Source of the DNA: Hoplostethus atlanticus
Lineage: Eukaryota; Chordata; Actinopteri; Trachichthyiformes; Trachichthyidae
Direction: 5' to 3'
DNA: 64,000 nucleotides
Assembly: GCA_034670405.1 (NCBI GenBank)
Contig: JAXDDX010000044.1
Location: 719,001 to 783,000 of the forward strand
In this document: positions 35,287 through 47,855 of the stretch, one piece after another
How the letters are laid out: the number at the start of each line of letters is the position of its first letter
How positions within the stretch are numbered: the stretch's first letter is position 1
Notes under the pieces: generated by a model
Databases searched by the model: none
What the model was told of the DNA's origin: nothing
Seen by the model: only the letters and a program-made list of their open reading frames with translations
Position numbers and translations under genes: made by a program

Positions 35287-38200
35287 CAGCTGGAGCACCA
35301 GGGAAGAAAAAACTCCAATGCATCCGGTATGACGCACATCTTTAATGAAAACCCACATGACTGGTTGATTGCTCCCTCTCATCTCTGTTGCTCTTTGGGT
35401 TGATACAACCTTTGATTTCCTGACTAAAATGTTGTTTTTTTTTAAATGTTATGACTAAGGCTGTAGTGAATATACACACAAACCCAGTGCATGGTGGAGA
35501 AATCCCAAGTGAAATATGTCTTTTTTCCTGTGTGTTTGTGTGTCTGTGTGTGAATGTGCAAGAGAGGTATGAAAGAGAGAGCTAGAGAGAGAAAATGAGT
35601 GGGAGAGGGATGAAGTGTTGGAGAGGTGGATAATCCTTAGCAGAGTGGACTGTGAGAGGTCGGCTATGGTAATCGATGGTGAGGGGAGTCTGAGAGGAGC
35701 TGGGAGAGCAGGGCAGGTGTCTGGGCATGGAGGAGGCTGAAACAGAGTTGTACAGTATCTGTGTGTGTGTGAGTGTGGTGTGAGACCAATGCCTGGGATG
35801 TGATTGTTTCCAAGAATTCAGTTTAGTAGCTATATTTTCGGCTTGGTGATTAACTGTGATAACACTCATCATCTACACTACGCTGCCATATGATCCTCTC
35901 GCACCAAAACACAGAGGGGAAATACAGCAGAGTCCTTCACCATGTTCTTGGAGCACAATCATCATGTTGAAGATGGCCCTCCTGCCACCGAGGGCAGTGA
36001 AATACTAAGTACAGCACGCTACACTAGTTCATAAATTAACAGTGCTGTCAAAACATGCTCCTTCTTTGGAGGAAGATGGCCTCTTGCAACACGGGGCGAT
36101 AAAATACAAGAAGAAGAGTCCACTCGTTAGTAGCCATTTAGTAAAATAACTCCTTGTAGAAGACCTCCCGGATGCTCCAGTTATCCTACGATGACCCCCG
36201 GAGGGTGGTGAAAGAGTAAATGGTACATGAGAGTTGTGTTCCCTCACCACATCCTTCCTGTAGAGCACCTCCAGGATGTCACTGAGCAGCTGGCAGCAAG
36301 CCTTCAGTTCCTCCTGCTTCTCCAGGTGGAATTTCAGCTGGTCTGTCATCAGAGGCAGCAGGATCTCACGACAGTCTGCAGGGACACACACACACACACA
36401 TATACACACAGTCAGTTAACATACACACCAGATAATGGATTACACAACAAACGGAGGATACAGATGCTGCAGCTTATTAACGGATTCCTCACAGTGCAGA
36501 GAATTAAAGTACAACAATGTCAATGTACACACTGAAATTATCAATTAAACTCACTCAATTAAACCAATTAAGGCAAACGCTCCCAAATCCCTTGGAATAG
36601 TGACAGCACACCAGCACAACTGTCAGGACAAAAGCCATCAGAGCCATGGACATTTTCATCTAGCCACCTTGTGACTGCAGTGACATCTCCAACACCCATA
36701 ACAACTGCTGTTGTGGTGCCCTTGAGCAAGGCACCTAACTCCTACTGCTCCAGTGGATTTGCCCAGTGGCCAACGGTGAAAAACTGTGATTGTACTGGTA
36801 AGCTTTAAAGTGTGAATGTCAAGCGGGTGTTTTTTTGAAAAAGAAGTGAGCATGCTTAAGAAATAAAAAGTTCAAAATGACACAAAACACCCAGTAACTT
36901 ATTTCCTCTTTCCAACTGTGTAAACAAGCGGAAAAGCGAACTCGGTCCGAGTTACAGCGCCTAACACGACTTCAAACATTTGATTAATACAACAGAATAT
37001 TTAACCAAGCCAAGGGGTTTATCTGATGGTGGCGGTGACATCAAACAGTGAATTTCCCATATGCAGAGGGGAGAGAACTTGGGTGGCAAATGGACAGGGA
37101 GGACAGCAGATAAGACAGACCTAGAGAGCACTCACATGGAAGGTGAACCTAAGGCAGTCTGACACAGAATTATCATATTTTTTATTAAACTCTCAGATTC
37201 CAATTGAGTTGTGCGTGTGTGTGTGTTCTCCAAGTGTGAAGCCTGGGGGACGAATACTGCACTTGGATTGGCTCAATTAGAGGATGGGAGTGGGGATGGT
37301 GGTAGAGGCGGCAGCGGCAGCAGTGGTGAACTAGGCTGGCAGCAAGAATAGCTGGGAGCACTAAGATAAGACAGGGACGAGGAAGGGGCAGAGGCTTGGA
37401 TGGAGAGAGACTTTATATGGTCCAGCAGTTGGTCAATGGGAAGAAGGGTATCGGTTCTGGAGGAACGGCAGGATTTTCCTGTCCACTGCTCCATACAATT
37501 GGTGGTATTGAGGAGTGAAACTGACACCGCTGTAAAAAAAAAAGGTCCCAGGGGAAATACAGGATTGTATAGGGGCATGACCCAGCATGCAGTGCACTGA
37601 CCACTGACATGCGCAAGGACACACAAACACACACACAAACACACACACCCTATCAGTGCTACCTCAAAAGAATGAGTGGAATCAGCACCAATACTGGGAC
37701 AACAGCACACGTCAAATATCGTTCTTCATGATGATAAGGTGCAGCAGCGTTGAGGCGTCACCCTGTAGTCACCCTGTAGTCACCCCGCTATGGATTTCTA
37801 GACACAATCAATATGATCCCTCTGTCTCATGAAGAATGTTATGGCTTAAATAGGCCAATCAACTGGAACAGAATTAAATTTGACTTCATTAATCATCACA
37901 CACACACACACACACATAAAAGGCCTTGCCAATTGTCAATACGTTTCATGGCCATGTGATAAACAGCAGGATGTGGAGCGTAATGAATAGCATGAACCAC
38001 ACTGACCTCTAGACAGACGACACCTAGAGGTACCAGCTTATTGAACATGCATTCAATATCAGCGTTTTACATTCTCTGACTCCTTGCTAAAGGGATTAGA
38101 TGAAAAATTGAATACTATGGAGTGACGCAGTCAATACAGTGGCCTAAGGAAGGAAAGGTCAATGTTTTGTTTTGTTATCTGAAGATACAGCACCGAGACA

Positions 38201-39166
38201 CGCAGAGCACCAACCACATTTCTAACTGGTTTGATGTGAAGGTCTTCAGAAGCTGTTCTCTTTCTACTGTCAGTATTATTGAAGTGCTTCATCCATAGGC
38301 CACAGATCTGCACACAGAGACCACGATGAGGTTGGGTAATAAAATTGAAACTAACGCATTACGCAGTGATTAGCAATTTAACAAATGCAGGCTGTGGAGG
38401 ATTGGAAATTTCCCATTAAATGACTTAAGCATTGATTAGTGCATCAATTACGCACCGATTTTCTTCTAGCGAATGGAAAGCTTCTGAAAATAAATATGAG
38501 GATGCTCCTGGAGGACAGTAGACAACATCAATTTAATAGGGCTCGGTAAATGATCTTTTTAATAACACATGGTTTGATGAGAGAGCGTGCACTAAAAATA
38601 AATAAAAAAATCTTGCTGCTGCTCCAGAGACAGATTTTTCAACACTGAACCTTGGATCTGGAAAGGACCCTGTTGAACCTTTGTCTTGAGCTTAAGAATG
38701 TCTGATGGCAGCATTGAGGTCTATTATCCATGTAAAGCTTTTACCGGTCAATACCTGAAAGGAAATGTTATGTATGGTGAGAATACGCCTGGTCACTTGT
38801 TAGCTGGGCGCTGATGCAAAGTGACAACCATGTCTGGACTAAAATATTTCTGGTGCTATGGGATAGAGGACTAAGCTGCCCGCCAGTTATAGCTTGGAGC
38901 CAAAGTGTGTGTGTGTATGTGTGTGTGTACGTGAGCGCTTAGTAATCTTCTGGGGCATGAACACAAAAGCAAATCTCCTATCTGAGGGTGTCTAACATTG
39001 TGTGGACGGTTTAATACCTTGTTTTTCCAGAGCTCCAATCCTCATTCCCTTTGCGCCTCCTCCAAACTCAAAACACACACACAGACAGTCACACATGCAT
39101 ACACACATGACCACACACACACATACAAACACAAACATCGGAGCACTTTTGTGCACATGCATGAAT

Positions 39167-39200
<34 letters not shown>

Positions 39201-41342
39201 CTGGTTGCAGGGTGGGAGCAGGAGAAGCAGACTGGAACTATCGAGCTGGGCCATAAGCGCTCTCCTCAAACTTCCAGCGCAAACAGATTTTAGACGCTAC
39301 AGTGATTTCCCTCCCCCCCCCCCGTTAACACAGACCAGGAGAGCAGCTGACATATTTGTTCTCTTCCAACAAGCCCATTTGCAAGTGATTTATGTGCCCG
39401 TGCTGCTATCTCCTTTTACATTACCGAGAATGAAGGTGACACGTTGTTGTGCCCCCAAAACAAAAAAGCCTCTTTCCCAGTTTTCCAAGTTCATTAGGTT
39501 TTCATCTGCGTAGGGGGAACAGCGCGTGCATACCAATCACATCCCACTGCATTCCACTTTCTAGATGAAACCCATGAAAAAGCGTGTTTTCATATTGTCT
39601 AACGTCACCATTTTAAACAGAAATAAGCCCATCAGGGGACAAACCAAAGTCAAGACAGCCTACAGAAAAAAAAACACCATTAGCGAACATGTGCGATGCA
39701 TATGAGAGAACTGAGGCTGGAAAGAAACTCCATGCTGAGGGCTGAGCAACTAGCTAGATGCGTCTCGCTGTGTGTCCGTATGCTCATAGCACTCTGCAAC
39801 ATTTCACTTCAGGACTGGCTTGCCAGGGAGCCTATCAGGGCAGGGCCATAATGAACATGAAGAGTCCCATAGGAGCGTGAACACTTAGTACAGCTGATTA
39901 GACCACCCTTAAATACTGCCTGGCGAACTCATCTGCTCACCACAGTACTCATTATCTATAATAAAACAACAGGACGTGGCGATTTGCTTGACACTGATGT
40001 GGCCGGGATCATTTCACTCGGCGTTATCAAAGTACCAGCACATGTGGAGTTGTTGTGAGAGCTGAGCAGCAGGATAGCCCGTGTCTACACGCTCAGCAAC
40101 AGTCCTCCCACTGATCAGCTGACCATTCACAAGCATCAGGAGGGCGTGCAGGCCCACTGTGTAATTACAGCATCAGATCAATATTAATGACCAATGGGCC
40201 TGTACGCTGAGCCTTCTACCGTCAGTAGCTACTCTCCTAAACTGGTCAAACCACTAATCAAATGATGACATGGTGCCAACGTATGAAAGCATTGGGCCAT
40301 GTTGAAGGCAAAGCAGTTTACATACAGTGTATTCAGAAAGTATTCAGACCCCTTCACTTTTTTCACATTTTGTTATGTTGCAGCCTCATGCTAAAATCAT
40401 TTAAATTCATTTTTTCCCCTCATCAATCTACACTCAAAACCCCATAATGACAAAGTGAAAACAGGATTTTAGAATTTTTAGAAATTTAGAAATGTATTAA
40501 AAAGGAAAAACTGAAATATCACATTGACATAAGTATTCAGACCCTTTGCTATGACACTTGAAATTTAGCTCAGGTGCCTCCCATTTCTGTTGATCATCTT
40601 TGAGATGTTTCTATACCTTGATTGGAGTCCACCTGTGGTAAATTCAATTGATTTGGACATGATTTGGAAAAGCACACCTGTGAAGTGAAGGGGTCTGAAT
40701 ACTTTCTGAATGCACTGTATGATGTCTAATACCAGACATTCATTCAACAGGACATACAAGCTTTCCTTTACATTCATGCTGCTGTACACGACAGCGAGGT
40801 AGAGCAGCCTTGCGAGTCATTTGTTGTCCCGTTCCTCTACACCGGCTGTCTGCTCTGGGGCGTGTGTTCTGCCTGCCAGCCTTGTTAAGACCTTTGCATT
40901 TAATCTCACCATCATGCAGCAGTGTGTGTGTGTGTACGCATCTGAGCTTGTGTGTGTGTGTGGCTGGATCGAGACCTTAACATGGGCCCAGAGGACTACT
41001 GCCTGTGGCAAAATCTTTGCCACCATGCTCACCAGGCCCTGATTAGTCATTGTGGCAGGGCTGTGTCCACAGGGTACGGCAGGCTGGCATTGCAGCAGAG
41101 AGATTGTGTGAGCAGGTCCTCATAAACCGCCTCCACCTTCAGGTAGTGTATGAATTGTTTAAGTCCTGCCCTCACTTTCAACACACTGTGGCCAACGTGC
41201 AGTACATGCTGTGGGGGCCGAGCACGTTGTAAAAATGTGGGTGCATATGTAAGTGTGAGCGTGGGAGTGGAGGGGAATAGAGAGCGCCATAGAGAGGAAA
41301 AGCACACAAATTATTACCTGAAACACACTCATTATTCTGTGT

Positions 41343-41419
<77 letters not shown>

Positions 41420-44400
41420 CTGAGAGCTGAAGGTTGGGCGTCTTTCTAATACAGACATATGGGGTGTGTAGATACAGGTGATTAGCAGCGGGTTTACTTA
41501 ACTCCCTCAGATAACAGTAGGGATTTCCACTACGCTTCACAGATGACCTTTACTGTGGGCTCACACAGGGCACCCTGGGGGATGCAGGTGGTGTGTGTGT
41601 GTGTGTGTGCGTGCGCGCTCTCACCGTGCTGAGTGAAGAGGTCACTGTGGACGATGTCGATCAGACAGTCTAGCTTCTGTTTCACCAGGCGCCCCAGAGG
41701 AACCTTTAGGATGAACTCGGTGAACAGCTTGCTGCGGAGACAAAAAGGAGAACGATAAACACAAAAGGTTAAAACTGGTCAAGCAGCTCAGTGTTGAGGT
41801 TCATATCATGCCACTCATCCAAATTGGCATCATCTCCCATAGCTTCAGTACGCTTTATTCCACAAAACTACAGTATAGAAGGGTGCAGTGTAGAGTCTTG
41901 ACTGCAAGTTTCATATTTCAAGACGACCAACATGAAGCTCATCTTGACAAAACCAACCTATGAACCCCTGAAAGACGAATCCACATCCATGCAGACAGAA
42001 AGCTGAGGGCTTTCTGCTCAGTGAGGAGGCCGGGCGCGTAGTATGCTGGCAAGCTGCGGCTCAAGGAGAGAAGGGGCTCTGGCGGGGGATGAAACATTCC
42101 CCCTCCATGGCTTCAATTTAGTCGCCACCTACTCAGCCAGCTTTGTGTTAACAAAAGGAACCGATGCCACCTTTGCTAAGGCGGGAGAAAAGCCTGGCCT
42201 GCAATTTGCTATTAAGTGAATAGCTCATACTGACTGCAGCTTTCAGAGGAAAGCAACCATATTATGGAATTAGGATAAAAATAGAGGAAAATGTGGTAAA
42301 TCACAACTAAAAATGAACACGGTCACTAACCAATAAATGGCAATTTCAGCCCCCACCCCACACACACACTGTGTCTGTGATGGTGGTGAAGTGGAGGCCA
42401 GAGGCAGGGATAGGCGGCCCTGTCTGGCTCAACTTGTGGAAAAGGCAGCTGCCCAGGTGCTGGATGTGGGCAAATGGAGGGAGCTCCTTGCTGTGTCCTC
42501 CTCAACCCCCCCAGGAAGCAGGTGACGCACCGTGTAAGGTATGAGCTCCTGAGCATACGACATAAACCCTCACCCTCACAAGAGAGGAGAGGGCAAAACT
42601 GACAGGTCTGTTTTTGGTCATCCTGGAATGTTTATTTTTCCCTGATGGACTAGACTATGAGAGTGTGCATGTGAGAGTGTGCATGTGCAAGTCAGTTTGT
42701 GACTAAAAGTGCTGGATTTTGTGGCAGAACTAAGGAATTCACACAGCAATTTATTTTTCCTGTGTTTCTTTGTGTGGATGATCTGGTTCATTAGACTGTG
42801 TGAGACTGTTCAATGCAGTAAAATAATGATCATTTGTGAACATCGCTGTCAGTTTTTAAAGGAAGGAGACTAACTGGGAAAACCTCTCTCTCTCTCTCTC
42901 TCTCTCTCTTTTGAAGGGACATTTGCAGTTGTAATTGAATTGTCAACCTCCCACAGAGCTTAAAGCTAATCTCCAATGAGACATCCAGTAGATGGCTCTG
43001 ACTGGTCACTGCACACTACACTGGAACTAAAGATGCCACGGTGTCATTATGTCTGTGGAGGTCAGCCTCAGAGGGCTGAATAGGACCTCAGCCCTGGGGC
43101 TGGCACGGTGTTACAGTCAGGTAGCTGGCCCCTCAGCCCTCAGGCTTCGGGCCAAGTCAATAAGGAGCCAGAGGGGCCTGGGAGAGCTGAGGCCCAGGTA
43201 CTGGCACTCAATCAGCGGATGCACTGCAGTGTAGCAGCCTCAAAGTTGAGGTTCGCTGGACCACAGCCTCCCCAGTCTCTTCATCTGGGCTGCATGTACT
43301 ACACAGACACCGCTTGTTAAGGAAGAGAGGGAGGGAGAAGCAAAGGGAAAGGAAGGAGGAGAGGAATCCAATGGGGAAAAATACTGTAACATTCATATTT
43401 TTGTCAAAGATTTGTAAAAACATCTGTAGTACTGAAAAAACATGAAAGTAAAAAAAACCTGAGACTAAAACAGTGGTTCCCACTCCTACTGTCTCAGGGA
43501 GCCTGAACTCAGTTGATAAAACACATTACCTGCTTCCTTCTCCAATAAGACCCTGTTAACATTTAGCCCAGTACCAATAAAGTCAAGATTTAATGATATC
43601 TGCTTTGGTTATAAAAGAAAACCACAAGAGGACTCAGTGTCAAGCTTTCTGTCTGTGGGAACCACTGGACAAGAACAATTCAACTGCACCATCCAAAAAG
43701 AAGATGCTGGTTGGCTACAGGGGTTGGTTATCACAGTGCTTATCACAGCCACACTCAAATGCGTTGAGTTGTAATTCCATTCTTTCATTCAGGTAAAGAC
43801 AGAAAGCTCCAAAGAAAAACAGACATGGGAAATACACTGTCAGACGACGTGCTCGGGGCTGTGAGGCAGGTGAAGCTTCAGGGAAGAGACACACCATAAG
43901 ACTGCAGTATCCTCTTCAGAACATGATGAGCATTATTAGAGTGCCTGAGTCCAGACGTCACCACAACAGCATACTATCCACATTAGGAACAAACAGCTCT
44001 TTCCTCCACATCAAGAGATTCAGTCTGTGTCATACATAGTGAGATCCTTGGTTATGTATTACCTGCGGTCCATAAACTTTCCTGTAAACATGCAGTGGCT
44101 TGAAAACCCCCCAAAGTTGGAGTGAGGGTAATAGGGCAGGTCCTGATTGATTTGAAAGTTACCTTAAATACCCACAACCTACAAAAGTTAATAAAAACAA
44201 TGATAATTTGATGGTTAATAAATATTTGTTGAGATAATTTGAAATATTAAAGACAGACCCGTTAGGTCTATTGATGTTGACATGAATTTTGTAAGATAAA
44301 TCCACAAGAGAGCCAAAACTGTGCCAACCAGCCCCGGTTTCCCACAGACATCTCTTCCTCTCTGTTTTTCATCCTCTCTTTCCTTCCCTTCAGCAGAATA

Positions 44401-47097
44401 AACATCATGAGGAACAGAGGGGTTTACTTTTTATTCACTCTTTTATTCAGTCTAGTTAGAAGAAACCTGCCCATTTCATCTTCCAATGTGTCCGTCACTC
44501 AAGATAAAAACACTGGGACTCACATGCTACTATATGAGTGTGATGTTAAAACATAATGAAAAGTCAAAACTTAAATGAAATATAATCATTTGCAGCTGAA
44601 ATGTATTTCAGCGTATTAGACTTTAAAGACTTTCCTCACAAATTTGTAAGTATAATGTTTTATAAATGAGGCCATCCTATTTTGTTTTTCTGTGCTGTGT
44701 CCCTTTAGCATGAGAGATTAAAGACATCCAAATGGGACAGACAATCAAGGGCACATTCATGAGGCATGTGTTATAAACTCCATGTCCTTAAAGGTCTCAC
44801 AAACTGTTTTGGAACATTGTGCTGAAGTTTTCCTCACAGGTTATAGAGGTCATGTCCATTGAAATGCACACGAGATATACTGTACATTCACATTTTGTGA
44901 TGTAGACCAAGAAAATAGTTTCATATTTCAAATATCGAGGTCAGAATATGAAGACTGCTGTTCCAAAATCACACTGAGATGTTTGCTAGATAATTGCTAA
45001 AATATTTCCGACACTATGAGAACTTTGTAATTTAGCATTACACTAAAATAAGTAAAATAATGTTGCACTTTTAATTTATCATTAGGATGATTTTTTTCTA
45101 GAAACGGACAATAAAGTAATCTAATCTAATCTAATCTAATAAAGTAGGCTATGGCGAATGACAATCACAGCAGAGAGCGTAACTGTAATGGACACTTTGG
45201 TGGAGCAGCCACAGCAGGTTTCCACGGCAACCTGAGCATGTTTAATGAATGGCCATCAGAGTACATCTGGTGAATGTTGAGTTGTTGAACGGAGAACAGC
45301 CCAAGGTAAGGAGCCGGGAGAACGACCGGTGTTTCAGCCTCTCGACGGCAGCACTTCTCCCGTCAGCTTGTTAGGCATGTATCTAAACATGAAATTTTAA
45401 TTCGAGCGAGCGCCTCGGAAAAACAAAAGCGAACACGCTTTCTCTTTTCATTCCCCCTCATTTAAGTTTAATTTGACCGTTTTCCATCGAGCAGATTGGC
45501 TTTAACGAGCCACCTGTGCCACTCGTCCGCAGCACCCTCTGCTTGGAGAGAAACTCGTTGAAGGAGTTCTGCAGATGCACATTACCTGTCCCGTCTCAGA
45601 GAAACAAAGTACAGAAACACAGTTCACAATCTTTTCTTTTTTTTTTACCATTCTATACTTTTCTCTCAAATTATTATTGTCCATCGTGGGGTCAATGTAA
45701 CAATATTAAAGCATGGGAATATACAACATGTCATTCACAGTTACCTAAGTTCCTTGGGATCAAAGACCAGCTTGACGTCGTTGACGATGGTGGGAATGTA
45801 CTTCAGTGCAGCACCCTTAACCAGAGACAGACAAAAGACACATGATCAGAACAGCATTTCAAGTTAATTAGTTCAGTCATTATTTAGTACTTAGATACTC
45901 TACTGCATGCACATTTTCTGTCCCCCCCTAAGTGGAGTGTAACTGTCTTGTAGCTTTAATAAAATTGACTGTGTGTCCTCTAGCCTGGACTCAGCCATCA
46001 CTTCTGCCTTCTGTGGGCCAATAATAAGACTCTCCATGAGCTTGAATGAGTCATTTTGACAAGCATGAGCATATTGTTTGAGTGGTTGTACTTCTATGAA
46101 CAGCCCATCAATACATAAGGTCATGTAGAGCTAGAGGCTGGACCTTCGTACCAGCCACTCATGCTCACACTCAATAGTGTGGACGCAGTTGATCAATGGG
46201 AATGAGTGAAAAGGACTTGAGGTTGATTCCTTTGAAGTCTGTCTTTCTGTTGATCTGTCAGACTGTCTGTCCATCTATCTATCTGAGTGACGGCAATACA
46301 CTGTGGGGCAGTGGGTGATGTTAGACTTGTGACGAACAAGCTGGGACCAGTGAGACACAGAAGAAGTAGATGTAGGTGAAGCAGGAAACACTGAATGAGC
46401 AGCGAGGACTTTGTGTATCACCCTGCTAAGAATGAGCTCTCCATCAGGCTGCCTTGACGTGTACCATACCATAATAAAGTCATCAACTGCATGCGCCGAG
46501 TGGCTGATTACAGGGTCAACCATTAATAATGGGGAGCGATTATCTGAGTTGACACCTCCCTCTCTAACTGCCTGATCTAAATGCCAGCCAAGGTGGGTCA
46601 GGGTGTTTATACAGCATCTGTGCAAATTAGCAGCAGTGCCAGTCTGTCTCATACAGGTTGATTACCCACACAGATGTAGCACGCTGGATGTCGCTTGCTA
46701 CAGTCCCTTGTTTATCATTGTGCATGGTTTAGTTGGGAGAGTTGTAAACGCGTGACGGACAATTAGCAATGTTTAAATGAAGTTACTAAGGGAGAAAACA
46801 CTAACAACTTTAGTAAATGTATCAGCGTCATATTAAATATCATATTAAACAGGCTGACATATTTTTCTGTGTGCAAAGTGCAGAACACATTTCTGGACAT
46901 CTTGGCTTTCCATTGGCAGAGATTTAAACCAGAGCTACTCTGTCGGCATCGTGGCCTTGATTTTTCAAACAAGGCTAGAGTAATGAATTCCTGCTTTTCC
47001 CTACTCTCGTCTTATTAGTGACCGTTAGTGTTTTACCACTCTGTTATGTATTACTGAACCTCCTCTACACTACACTACTACATCCACAGGCACACAC

Positions 47098-47140
<43 letters not shown>

Positions 47141-47461
47141 GGAGGCAGAAAGTTGGATTTCAAAAGGCACTGTTTGACTCTGTCAAGTGTCACCTACACC
47201 TTCAGTTATATATCCTTCCACCTCCTAATAAAAGAGCCAACTGGATCTGTTGCACAAAAAAGCCATTTTAGCCAAAGCCTCTTTTTTCACTATGTTCTCA
47301 CCAACAACCAAACACCCACCGGTTTCACAGCGACAAGCTGTGTGAAGTATCACTGCAAGTTGTCAGAGGAGTTGTGTATCCTGCTCCTGCTACTCCTGCT
47401 ATTTGTGTCTTAGTCAACAGAGATGTGCTTGTGTGCATGTGTGTATGTATAAATGCATATC

Positions 47462-47499
<38 letters not shown>

Positions 47500-47816
47500 T
47501 AGATGTTCATCAGGATGCTGTTTTGAGGTGTGACTGGGGCTGCTTATTAGCTTCCACCCGCCACAGTGCTTCCACGAGGGCTGGCTTAGGAAGAAACCGG
47601 GATTCCTCGCTTTCAAGCCCGTTCCTCAAGATCAATTTTTAATTTACTGACAGTAAAGCTAATATCTCACCCAATTACACAGCAACTGACTCCTAATTGA
47701 CTCCAGGGCATCTCTCATGCCTGAGTGTGCACATGCATCACATGCATCTGGTGTAGGTGTGCCCAGGTACATCTGTGTGCCTCCATGTGCATTGTGATTC
47801 TGTTATCTCTAGATGC

Positions 47817-47855
<39 letters not shown>

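Larger units (their letters stand above)
34321..36247 (-). other. DOCK1 intron L-M
   Basis: A 1.9 kb intron with two long CA runs (34324-34394, 35230-35283). Nothing else was recognised. Confidence 0.8.
36376..41624 (-). other. DOCK1 intron K-L
   Basis: A 5.2 kb intron. It holds a GT run just before exon L (36383-36400), a SINE fragment (36690-36830), a doubled CACCCTGTAGT unit (37758-37785), CA runs (39169-39197), a Tc1-like MITE (40323-40719), and a (GA)33 run (41349-41415). The stretches 38330-38620 and 39950-40215 are non-repetitive and homeodomain-site rich. Confidence 0.75.
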
